Below are positions 1 to 6,074 of a stretch of DNA of 6,074 nt, piece by piece (the stretch's first letter is position 1; each line of letters starts with the position of its first letter). Location: the NCBI GenBank assembly GCA_945862035.1, contig CAMAXB010000191.1, positions 1 through 6,074 on the forward strand, read 5' to 3'. The notes under the pieces are model-generated. The model searched no databases. It saw only the letters and a program-made list of their open reading frames with translations, and was not told the origin of the DNA. Position numbers and translations under genes: made by a program. The DNA comes from Opitutus sp. GAS368. Its GTDB lineage: Bacteria > Verrucomicrobiota > Verrucomicrobiia > Opitutales > Opitutaceae.

Positions 1-846
1 ATCCATCGGATCGGTGCTGCCGTGGATCCGTCCTGGAGACCGGGCGACCGCGTGACCTTTGATTCCACGCTCTTCTGCGGAAAGTGCCCGAGCTGCGAGC
101 GGGGCGAGGTCAATCTCTGCGAAAATCGCCGCGTGGTCGGCGTGGCGCCGCCGGAGTACCGCCAGCACGGCGCCTTTGCCGAGTTCGTCGCCGTGCCCGC
201 CCGGACCCTGTACCGCCTGCCCGTTGGCCTTTCCTATGCCGACGCGGCCATGGTTGAACCCGTCTCGATTGCCCTCCACGCGGTCGGTCGCGTGCACCTC
301 GCGCCGGGCTTCACCGCGGTCGTCGTCGGCAGTGGCATGATCGGACTCCTCGTCATCCAGGCCCTGCGGGTGGCCGGCGCGGGCCGGATCATCGCGGTCG
401 ATCTCGACGACACCCGCCTGGCGCTGGCGCGCGAACTCGGCGCGTCCGAGACCGTGCGCTCCGACGGAGACTCCACGCTCGAGCGGCTTCGAACGATCGT
501 GGGCGGGCGCGGCGCCGATGTGGCTTTCGAGGTGGTCGGTCTCACCCCCACGGTGGATCTCGCGGTGCAGTCAGTCCGCCCCGGTGGGTCGGTGGTGCTC
601 GTCGGCAATGTCCGGCCGCGGGTCGACTTTTCCCTGCAGGCAGTCGTAACCCGCGAGATCTCGGTTTACGGGAGCTGCTCCTCCGCCGGTGAGTACCCTG
701 CGGCCCTCGATCTCATCGCGTCAGGCCGCATCCAAGTGCGGCCGTTGATTAGCGCCACGGTCCCGCTGAGCGACGGCGCCGCGTGGTTCGCCCGCCTCAC
801 GTCCCTCGAGGGCCGCGGCCTGCTCAAGGTCATTCTTGAGCCATGA
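1..846 (+). CDS. Zinc-dependent medium-chain polyol/sugar-acid dehydrogenase (MDR family), 5' partial
   Basis: Cytoplasmic oxidoreductase expected to oxidise a secondary hydroxyl of a polyol or sugar acid to a ketone. The frame is open from base 1, and residues before the GTG at 22 already match the family (a V-D-x-S-W-R-P-G-D-R-V stretch follows). The true start therefore lies upstream; 281 residues are visible against about 340-350 in the family, so roughly 60 are missing, including the catalytic-zinc Cys and His-Glu. Visible are the four structural-zinc cysteines (codons at 76, 85, 94 and 118; spacing C-x2-C-x2-C-x7-C), the Glu of the V-E-P motif (codon 256, sorbitol-dehydrogenase-type zinc ligand), the Rossmann motif GSGMIG (328-345), and an Asp closing the second strand (codon 400), which favours NAD over NADP. 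The stop overlaps the next start. Family membership is firm. The substrate is not: L-idonate 5-dehydrogenase-like is suggested by the neighbours, but sorbitol, galactitol-phosphate or threonine dehydrogenase relatives look similar. Confidence 0.9.
   Translation: MHRIGAAVDPSWRPGDRVTFDSTLFCGKCPSCERGEVNLCENRRVVGVAPPEYRQHGAFAEFVAVPARTLYRLPVGLSYADAAMVEPVSIALHAVGRVHLAPGFTAVVVGSGMIGLLVIQALRVAGAGRIIAVDLDDTRLALARELGASETVRSDGDSTLERLRTIVGGRGADVAFEVVGLTPTVDLAVQSVRPGGSVVLVGNVRPRVDFSLQAVVTREISVYGSCSSAGEYPAALDLIASGRIQVRPLISATVPLSDGAAWFARLTSLEGRGLLKVILEP
843..846 (+). other. ATGA stop/start overlap coupling the MDR and SDR genes
   Basis: The TGA stop of the zinc dehydrogenase (844-846) shares bases with the ATG of the SDR (843-845). 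Such overlaps are typical of translationally coupled operon partners. They suggest that the two dehydrogenases are made together and act in one pathway. Confidence 0.85.
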
Positions 847-1637
847 GTGCTTTGCCCCAACTCCCTTTGCTCGGCCGCTGCGCGCTGGTCACTGGCGCCA
901 GCCGCGGGCTGGGCCGGCGTTTCGCCCGTGTCCTCGCACAGGCGGGCGCGGACGTGGCGGTGACGAGCCGCACCGCCGAATCCTTGCGCGACGTGGTCGC
1001 CGAGATCGGGGCCCTCGGACGGCGGGCCGTGCCGGTGGTGCTCGACGTTCGTGATCCGGCGAGCATCACGCGCGCGGTCGACGAGGCGGCGGCGGGTCTT
1101 GGGCGCATCGATATCCTTGTCAACAACGCGGGCTGCAACATCCGCAAGCCCGCCCTCGAGGTGAGCTGGGATGACTGGAACACCATCCTCGACACCAATC
1201 TCCGCGGCATCTTCTTCGTCGCGCAGGCCGCCGCCCGCGGCATGGTCAGCCGTGGTTACGGCCGCATCATCAACATCGGTTCCGTGACCTGCGTGGCGGG
1301 CTATGCCGGCCTCGGACCCTACGGCGCGAGCCGGGGTGGCGTGAAGCAGCTCACCATGAGCCTGGCGGCCGACTGGGGCCCCCAGGGCGTTACGGTCAAC
1401 TGCCTCGCCCCCGGCTGGTTCAAGACTGCCCAGAATGCGGTGATGTACGAGAATGCGGAATGGGTGGGCTACCTCTCGGACCGCATTCCCCTGCGCCGAC
1501 CCGGGGCGGACGGCGACCTCGACGGACCCCTCGTTTTCCTCGCGAGTGACGCGAGCGCCTACGTGACGGGCCAGACTCTGCTGGTCGACGGCGGTATCTC
1601 TGTGAATGATACGCGGGCCCTGCCCAAGAAGTCCTGA
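843..1637 (+). CDS. Short-chain dehydrogenase/reductase, gluconate 5-dehydrogenase (IdnO)-like, with YxxxR active site
   Basis: Cytoplasmic classical SDR of 264 residues, a full-length size for the family. It shows the cofactor motif TGASRGLG (residues 17-24), Asp68 in the L-D-V adenine-pocket motif, NNAG (94-97), Asn119, Ser147 and Tyr160 at the usual 13-residue spacing. The C-terminal strand ends T-G-Q-T-L-L-V-D-G-G, typical of the family. Arg43 after the second strand (T-S-R) suggests NADP(H) preference. The stretch after the active site (A-P-G-W-F-K-T) resembles 5-keto-D-gluconate reductases such as IdnO. The oddity is that position 164, normally the catalytic Lys of YxxxK, is Arg (codon CGG at 1332-1334); the rest of the tetrad is intact and another Lys lies at 168. 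The ATG at 843 overlaps the previous stop in an ATGA, implying translational coupling; only a weak AAGG lies upstream at 826-829. The likely role is keto-sugar-acid reduction (inference from family and context); the exact substrate is unknown. Confidence 0.92.
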   Translation: MSALPQLPLLGRCALVTGASRGLGRRFARVLAQAGADVAVTSRTAESLRDVVAEIGALGRRAVPVVLDVRDPASITRAVDEAAAGLGRIDILVNNAGCNIRKPALEVSWDDWNTILDTNLRGIFFVAQAAARGMVSRGYGRIINIGSVTCVAGYAGLGPYGASRGGVKQLTMSLAADWGPQGVTVNCLAPGWFKTAQNAVMYENAEWVGYLSDRIPLRRPGADGDLDGPLVFLASDASAYVTGQTLLVDGGISVNDTRALPKKS

Positions 1638-1657
1638 TTCCGGCCGCCTTCCCCAGC

Positions 1658-3070
1658 ATGAATTTTTCGGAATTTTCCAATCCGGCGGTTGCCGGTCCCT
1701 TCTTCATCCTGCTGCTGAGCGTGGTGTTCATCGTGGTGTCGATTGTGCGCTTCAAGCTGCACCCGTTCTTCGCCCTCTTGTTTTCGGCCCTCGTGGTTGG
1801 TCTGGGCGGGCTCTGGCTCAGGCCCGGGTCCGGCACGGTGGTGGCCCTGCTCGACCAGGTCATGCGCGAGTTTGGCGCCTCGGCCGGCACGATCGGTTTC
1901 TCGATTGCGGCGGCGGTGGTGATTGGCGCCGCGATGATGGAGAGTGGTTCGGCCGACCGCATTGTCCGGTCGGCGGTGGCGACGGTGGGCGAGAAGCGGG
2001 CGCCCTATGCCGTCCTCGGCTGCGCCTTCATTTTGGGCATTCCGGTTTTCTTCGACACCGTCTTCTTCCTGATGATTCCGCTCGTGCGGGCTCTCGCCCT
2101 GCGCACGGGGAAAAACTACGTGCTGCTCCTGCTCGCGATCGCGGCCGGCGGCGTGGCCACGCACGCCAACGTCCCGCCAACGCCCGGACCGCTCCTTGTG
2201 GCGGAAATGCTCAAGCTCGATCTCGGCGTGGCGATTGTGGGCGGCATCGCGCTTTCCATCGGGCCCGCCCTCGGCGCGCTCGGTGTCGCGGGCTGGCTGG
2301 ACCGGCGGAAGCCGATCCCGGTCCGCCCGGTCGGCGCGGCCGGGCTGGAGGCGGAAAGGGCGATGGCCTCGCGTCCGGACCACACGCTACCCGGGCTCTT
2401 CGTCTCCCTCCTGCCGCTCGCGCTTCCCGTGGTCCTCATCGCCGGCGCAACCATCGCCGCGATGTTTGCGAAGAGCCTGCCTCCGCTTGTTTTCTCCCTG
2501 TTGACCATTATCGGGCACAAAAGCACGGCGCTCGCGGTGTCCGCCCTGGTGGCCGTGGCGGTCTACTTGCGGCAAAAGAAGCTGCGTTGGAACCAGGCCG
2601 ATCCCGTGGTGGGTGAACCGCTGGCCACCGCGGGCGTCATCATCCTCATCACAGCCGCAGGGGGCGCTTACGGAGCGATGATTCGCGCGGGCGGCATCGG
2701 TGATGCCGTGCGCACGCTGTTCGCCGGGAGCTCCATCAACTACGTGCTCCTCGCCTGGGTGCTGGCGGCGGTTGTGCGGGTGGCGCAGGGATCAGCCACC
2801 GTCGCGATGATCACGGCCGCCGGCATCATGAGCTCCCTCGTTCCCCTCGCCGGCTACGGCGTTCACCCGGTCTACATCATGCTTGCGATTGGTTTCGGTG
2901 CGACCACGTCGTCGTGGATGAACGACAGCGGCTTCTGGATCTTCAGTCGTATGAGTGGTTTGACGCAGGCGGAGACCCTCCGTACCTGGACGGTGACCCT
3001 GACCGCGATCGCCGTATTCGGACTGATCGAATTGCTGATCATCTCGTCGATCCTGCCCTTTGCAGGCTAG
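1658..3070 (+). CDS. GntP-family gluconate/sugar-acid permease
   Basis: Inner-membrane secondary transporter of 470 residues, near the 440-450 of E. coli GntP, GntT and IdnT. It is expected to import a sugar acid such as gluconate, idonate or a related aldonate with protons. Hydrophobic segments run along the whole chain, for example around residues 13-30, 36-54, 82-98, 121-147, 154-167, 192-213, 250-270, 322-340, 363-375, 402-416 and 444-466. Family landmarks include G-I-P-V-F-F-D (127-133), the T-H-A-N-V-P-P-T-P-G-P loop (168-178, matching the PPxPGP signature), G-S-A-T-V-A-M (378-384) and N-D-S-G-F-W (422-427). The gene begins 20 bases after the SDR stop with no clear Shine-Dalgarno sequence, so translation may depend on the upstream gene. 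Linkage to an MDR and an SDR mirrors idnD-idnO-idnT, supporting uptake of their substrate. Family assignment is firm; the ligand is inferred only. Confidence 0.94.
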   Translation: MNFSEFSNPAVAGPFFILLLSVVFIVVSIVRFKLHPFFALLFSALVVGLGGLWLRPGSGTVVALLDQVMREFGASAGTIGFSIAAAVVIGAAMMESGSADRIVRSAVATVGEKRAPYAVLGCAFILGIPVFFDTVFFLMIPLVRALALRTGKNYVLLLLAIAAGGVATHANVPPTPGPLLVAEMLKLDLGVAIVGGIALSIGPALGALGVAGWLDRRKPIPVRPVGAAGLEAERAMASRPDHTLPGLFVSLLPLALPVVLIAGATIAAMFAKSLPPLVFSLLTIIGHKSTALAVSALVAVAVYLRQKKLRWNQADPVVGEPLATAGVIILITAAGGAYGAMIRAGGIGDAVRTLFAGSSINYVLLAWVLAAVVRVAQGSATVAMITAAGIMSSLVPLAGYGVHPVYIMLAIGFGATTSSWMNDSGFWIFSRMSGLTQAETLRTWTVTLTAIAVFGLIELLIISSILPFAG

Positions 3071-3071
3071 G

Positions 3072-3084
3072 ACCCCGGCGGGGT
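3072..3084 (+). terminator. Small GC hairpin after the permease gene, weak candidate terminator
   Basis: ACCCC and GGGGT are perfect inverted repeats around a GGC loop, beginning two bases after the permease stop. The stem is only five pairs and is followed by a G-rich run rather than a T tract; the nearest T run is TTTT near 3103. It could mark the 3' end of the sugar-acid operon, but it is a poor intrinsic terminator and chance is possible in GC-rich DNA. Confidence 0.2.
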
Positions 3085-3168
3085 GGGGGGCGTGCCTGAG
3101 TAGTTTTCTCCCGCTGATGTCACACTTCCTTTACAGCTATTGGCTTGTCGAACGCCGGGTGAATTGAT

Positions 3169-3172
3169 GGGG
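3169..3172 (+). promoter_or_regulatory. Possible Shine-Dalgarno GGGG for the GTG start of the DUF1800 gene
   Basis: GGGG sits seven bases upstream of the GTG at 3180. An in-frame TGA at 3165-3167 rules out any start further upstream, and the GTG is the first possible start after it. The ATG at 3167 is in a different frame. The site is short and G-rich, so it supports the start choice only moderately. Confidence 0.4.
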
Positions 3173-3179
3173 TTGCGTC

Positions 3180-4865
3180 GTGTCTTCAACGTCCCCGGTT
3201 GTGCGATGGATTGGTATCGTATGGGTCGGACTGCTGTCCTCCCTTTGCCTTGCGGCCGTCAGGCCGAACACGACGCTGACCAATGATCAGCTCGCCACGC
3301 GCTTCCTGGCGCAGGCGACCTTTGGCCCTTCCCCGGATGCATTGGCGGAGCTTCGTGCGCTCAATTACGACTACGGCGCGTGGATCACCCGCGAGGCGGC
3401 CAAGCCCGCGTCCTCGGCGGTCAACATTCTGGTAGTCGCGCGCAACGCCAATCAGATCACCACGATTAACACCGACCTGAACCGGCGAGCCCGCAATCAG
3501 GTGATGATCAGCGGATCGGATCAACTGAGGCAGCGCGTTGCGTATGCGCTCAGCCAGATCATGGTCGTCTCGGACGTGGACTCCGCCGTAGCCAACAGTG
3601 AAGAGGGGCCGAGCAGCTATTACGACATGCTGGCGCGCAACGCGCTGGGAAGTTTTTCGACGCTGCTGATGGATGTGACGCGACACCCGATGATGGGGCG
3701 CTACCTCAGCCACTACCGGAATCGCATGGCGAACCCCGTAACCGGGACCCGTCCGGACGAGAACTACGCCCGTGAGGTCATGCAGTTGTTCACGATCGGC
3801 CTCTACCAGCTCCAGCCCAATGGGAATTACGTGACGGATTCAACGGGCCGGCCACTTGAGACCTACACGAGTGCCGATGTCAGCGAATTTGCCCGGGTCT
3901 TTACGGGTTTCACCTATGAGGGACCCAACAACACCGGGACGGGCAGCGGCCGGACGGACTTTCCCAACAACCCGGTGAATTACGTTGCGCCCATGCGGAT
4001 GTGGGAGGGGCAGCACGACAAGGGCCCGAAGCAGCTCTTGCGCTATCCAGGAGCGACCAAGTCCAGCCTGCCCGCCAACCAAACCGGCCTGCAGGACGTC
4101 CAGGATGCGATCACCAACCTGGTCGAACATCCCAGCACCGCCCCGTTTATCTCGCGGCAGTTGATTCAACGTTTGGTGACCTCGAACCCGAGCGAAGGGT
4201 ACATCGCACGCGTCTCGGCCGTGTTTGTGAACAATGGCAGCGGGGTCCGCGGTGACCTCCTCGCGGTGGTGCGCGCCATTCTTCTCGACCAGGAAGCGCG
4301 GAGCACCGCCTTCATCGCCGACCCCGAGCATGGTCGGTTGCGCGAGCCATTCCTCCGGATCACGCACCTCCTCCGCGCTGGGCGCTACACCATCACCCCC
4401 GGAATCCTGAATTTTAATTTTGGTGGCACGGTCACGCAGGCGACTATCGGACACTACCCGATGAGCTCGCCCACGGTGTTCAACTTCTATTCGCCGGAGT
4501 ATGAGCCGCCCGGTCCGGTTTCCAAGGCTGGCCTAGTTGGTCCTGAATTTCAGATCCTGAACTCTGTGTTCGCGGTCACTCTGCCCAACACGATCAACAC
4601 GATCATCCAGACCGGGGCGGGAACCTTCCGGCTCAACCTGAGCGACTACGAGGCGCTCGCCGGAAATTCCCAGAACCTGGTCGACCAGCTCGACCTCATG
4701 TTCACCCACGGGACCATGAGCACCGAATCCAAGGCGGTGATCCGCCGCGCCGTCGATGGCGTGACGGCCGCGATGGTGCCGAGTGGCAGCAATCTCAACC
4801 AAACCCGGGCGCGCCTCGCGTTGTACCTCACGGTCAACTCGCCCGACTACGCCATCCTGAAGTGA
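3180..4865 (+). CDS. DUF1800 domain protein with Sec-type signal peptide
   Basis: A 561-residue exported protein of the DUF1800 family (PF08811), whose function is not established. The start is GTG, the first start after an in-frame stop. Residues 1-9 form a short n-region with Arg9, 10-24 are hydrophobic, and a cut near Ala25 or Ala26 is plausible. The domain begins about residue 35 with F-L-A-Q-A-T-F-G-P (42-50). It continues through R-Q-R-V-A-Y-A-L-S-Q (117-126), the strongly conserved D-E-N-Y-A-R-E-V-M-Q-L-F-T-I-G-L block (193-208), E-F-A-R-V-F-T-G-F (236-244), H-P-S-T-A-P-F-I-S-R-Q-L (317-328) and R-L-R-E-P-F-L-R (386-393), and ends in the usual P-D-Y-A-I-L-K. The length is normal, with no frameshift. 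The DUF1501 gene follows after seven bases, a pairing repeated across many bacteria. The protein probably acts in the periplasm or at the envelope together with that partner; any enzymatic activity is unknown. Confidence 0.93.
   Translation: MSSTSPVVRWIGIVWVGLLSSLCLAAVRPNTTLTNDQLATRFLAQATFGPSPDALAELRALNYDYGAWITREAAKPASSAVNILVVARNANQITTINTDLNRRARNQVMISGSDQLRQRVAYALSQIMVVSDVDSAVANSEEGPSSYYDMLARNALGSFSTLLMDVTRHPMMGRYLSHYRNRMANPVTGTRPDENYAREVMQLFTIGLYQLQPNGNYVTDSTGRPLETYTSADVSEFARVFTGFTYEGPNNTGTGSGRTDFPNNPVNYVAPMRMWEGQHDKGPKQLLRYPGATKSSLPANQTGLQDVQDAITNLVEHPSTAPFISRQLIQRLVTSNPSEGYIARVSAVFVNNGSGVRGDLLAVVRAILLDQEARSTAFIADPEHGRLREPFLRITHLLRAGRYTITPGILNFNFGGTVTQATIGHYPMSSPTVFNFYSPEYEPPGPVSKAGLVGPEFQILNSVFAVTLPNTINTIIQTGAGTFRLNLSDYEALAGNSQNLVDQLDLMFTHGTMSTESKAVIRRAVDGVTAAMVPSGSNLNQTRARLALYLTVNSPDYAILK
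4858..4865 (+). promoter_or_regulatory. Candidate ribosome binding site TGAAGTGA for the DUF1501 gene
   Basis: This purine-rich stretch overlaps the end of the DUF1800 gene, including its TGA stop, and lies seven bases before the ATG at 4873. The position suits a ribosome binding site and would let ribosomes finishing DUF1800 re-initiate on DUF1501. The match to the consensus is only partial. Confidence 0.35.
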
Positions 4866-4872
4866 CCGCCCC

Positions 4873-6074
4873 ATGAGCAGCGCGCCCGACCCCTCGAAGA
4901 TCTCCCGCCGGCAATTCATCGGTGAGGCCAGCTGCGCCGGCATCAGTGCCACGTCGCTCTTCTCGACGCTGCTGACGCTGCGTCTCGCCAACTCCCTCGC
5001 GGCGCAAAGTGCGTCAGCCACAACGGACTACAAGGCCCTGGTGTGCCTCTTCCTCGCGGGCGGCAACGACTCCTTCAACATGCTCGTGCCGACCACGGCC
5101 GTCGAGCACGCGGCGTACTCGAACGTCCGCGGAAATCTCGCCCTACCCCAGGACTCGCTCCTGCAGATCACGCCTTCCAACCTCGGCGGACGCACCCTGG
5201 GTATCCACCCCTCCATGACGGAGGTGCGCGACCTGTTCACTCAGGGCCGGCTCGGATTTGTCTCCAATGTCGGTTCCCTCATCCGGCCGACCACCCTGGC
5301 CGACTATCGCGCGAACCGGTTTCGCCCGGTATCGCTTTATTCGCATTCCGACCAGATCAAGCAGTGGCAAACCTGCATCCCAGACCAACGCACGGCCATC
5401 GGTTGGGGCGGTCGCGCGGCGGACATCATCCGCTCTCTTAACGCCCCTGCGCTGGTCTCGATGAACATCTCGCTGGCGGGCCAGAACACCTTTCTGACCG
5501 GACAGCAGGCGTTCACCTATACGCTGGGCTCGGGCGGCGCGACGGCACTTTCAGGCTATGATCCGCTGGCGAGGAATACGCTGAATGCCCAGCGCACCGC
5601 GGCGGTGGACAGCCTCATGGGGACCGAGTTTCGGAATCTGTTCGAGACGACGTTTGCGGACTCCACGCGCGATGCCGTCGATGCGTACTATGAGTTCCAG
5701 AGCGCAGTCGGCAGCTCAACCCTCGCCACCCCGATTCCCGCCGGGAATAGCCTGGCTTCAAATCTGGCGATGATTGCGCGCACCGCCGGCTCCGCGGGCC
5801 GGTTGGGCGCCAAGCGCCAGATCTTCTTTGTTCAGCTGGGCGGCTGGGATCACCACGATGAGGTGCTGGAGAACCAGGTGACCATGCTCCGTACGGTGAG
5901 CCAAGCGCTCGGCTTCTTCTGGACTGCGCTGGGCGAACTCGGCCTGCGCAACAATGTGACGTTGTTTAGCGCGTCGGAGTTCGGCCGCACCCTCCGCTCA
6001 AATGGCAACGGCTCCGACCACGCCTGGGGCGGTAACCAGCTGGTCATGGGCGGCGCAGTGCGCGGCGGGAATAT
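4873..6074 (+). CDS. DUF1501 domain protein with twin-arginine (Tat) signal, 3' partial
   Basis: The reading frame stays open from the ATG at 4873 to the window edge: 400 full codons plus two bases. The family is DUF1501 (PF07394), related to the alkaline phosphatase/sulfatase-like superfamily and without a defined reaction. The leader has S-R-R-Q-F-I (residues 11-16), a good Tat motif, followed by a weakly hydrophobic stretch and a likely cut near Ala44 (S-L-A-A then Q-S). This suggests export in folded form. The mature part starts with L-F-L-A-G-G-N-D-S-F-N (59-69), the family's first conserved block. Later come G-G-W-D-H-H-D (323-329), S-E-F-G-R-T (368-373) and G-S-D-H-A-W-G-G (380-387), whose Asp and His residues are candidate metal ligands by analogy with the superfamily. 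The C-terminus is missing. It lies seven bases after DUF1800 in what looks like a two-gene operon. Identity is firm; function is unknown. Confidence 0.93.
   Translation, partial: MSSAPDPSKISRRQFIGEASCAGISATSLFSTLLTLRLANSLAAQSASATTDYKALVCLFLAGGNDSFNMLVPTTAVEHAAYSNVRGNLALPQDSLLQITPSNLGGRTLGIHPSMTEVRDLFTQGRLGFVSNVGSLIRPTTLADYRANRFRPVSLYSHSDQIKQWQTCIPDQRTAIGWGGRAADIIRSLNAPALVSMNISLAGQNTFLTGQQAFTYTLGSGGATALSGYDPLARNTLNAQRTAAVDSLMGTEFRNLFETTFADSTRDAVDAYYEFQSAVGSSTLATPIPAGNSLASNLAMIARTAGSAGRLGAKRQIFFVQLGGWDHHDEVLENQVTMLRTVSQALGFFWTALGELGLRNNVTLFSASEFGRTLRSNGNGSDHAWGGNQLVMGGAVRGGN

Larger units (their letters stand above)
3071..3179 (+). other. Intergenic gap between the sugar-acid operon and the DUF1800/DUF1501 operon
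   Basis: This is the only sizeable non-coding stretch in the window (109 bases). The part from about 3101 to 3150 is visibly less GC-rich than the flanks, as is common for promoters, but I cannot pick a convincing -35/-10 pair. TTTACA (3130-3135) has no matching -10 at the usual spacing. No operator palindrome, riboswitch or small reading frame is evident. It most likely carries the promoter and leader of the DUF1800 gene. Confidence 0.5.

Noticed and set aside
22..24. GTG at 22 as the start of the zinc dehydrogenase
   Set aside because: The frame is open to base 1 and the protein would lack the catalytic-zinc half of the N-terminal domain. The gene is simply cut by the window edge.
1559..2383. 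Antisense open frame of 274 codons opposite the SDR end and the permease
   Set aside because: Low-complexity charged composition (Arg, His, Glu) and no recognisable domain. It is explained by the strong third-position G/C bias of the sense gene.
1606..2616. Long + strand open frame of 336 codons overlapping the permease gene
   Set aside because: Its product is rich in Arg, Gly, Ala and Pro without family motifs. It is an out-of-frame shadow of the GntP gene, produced by high GC content.
3130..3158. Sigma70-type promoter using TTTACA as the -35
   Set aside because: The bases 17 downstream are CGCCGG, not a -10 element, so the match is not better than chance.
3237..3248. Possible lipobox at Cys23 of the DUF1800 protein
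   Set aside because: The residue before Cys is Leu (S-S-L-C), not Gly, Ala or Ser as a lipobox needs. A signal peptidase I cut after Ala25 or Ala26 fits better.
3840..4454. Antisense open frame of 204 codons inside the DUF1800 gene
   Set aside because: The sense strand encodes conserved DUF1800 blocks across the whole stretch, and the antisense product matches no family I know.
4533..5021. Antisense open frame spanning the DUF1800/DUF1501 junction
   Set aside because: It covers the conserved end of DUF1800 and the Tat leader of DUF1501, and has no supporting motif or start signal.

Overview
The window is 6,074 bases of GC-rich bacterial DNA, densely coded on the + strand. It holds five protein genes, with the first cut by the left edge and the last by the right edge. 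I see no RNA gene, mobile element, CRISPR array, attachment site or long repeat. The DUF1800 + DUF1501 gene pair next to a sugar-acid cassette with strong G/C preference at third codon positions suggests Verrucomicrobiota (perhaps Opitutaceae) or a related PVC-group bacterium. That is an inference from family distribution, because the window has no rRNA or taxonomic marker.

Left block (1-3070): a tight operon of (1) a 5'-truncated zinc-dependent medium-chain polyol or sugar-acid dehydrogenase, (2) a short-chain dehydrogenase/reductase (SDR) resembling 5-keto-gluconate reductases, joined to gene 1 by an ATGA stop/start overlap, and (3) a complete GntP-family sugar-acid permease 20 bases further on. 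The combination has the same logic as the E. coli L-idonate genes idnD-idnO-idnT: import a sugar acid, oxidise it to a keto acid with an NAD-type MDR enzyme, then reduce the keto group at another step with an SDR. The actual substrate cannot be read from the sequence. The SDR is unusual in carrying Arg where the catalytic Lys of the YxxxK motif normally sits.

A 109-base intergenic gap (3071-3179) holds a small GC-rich hairpin just after the permease stop and probably the leader of the next operon.

Right block (3180-6074): a DUF1800 protein with a Sec-type signal peptide, then 7 bases later a DUF1501 protein with a twin-arginine (Tat) type leader, running off the right edge. This pair is widespread and conserved in bacteria but has no established biochemical function, so it is the least understood part of the window. 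I found no convincing evidence of a wholly new system. The main leads are the DUF1800/DUF1501 exported pair and the YxxxR SDR in a sugar-acid cassette.
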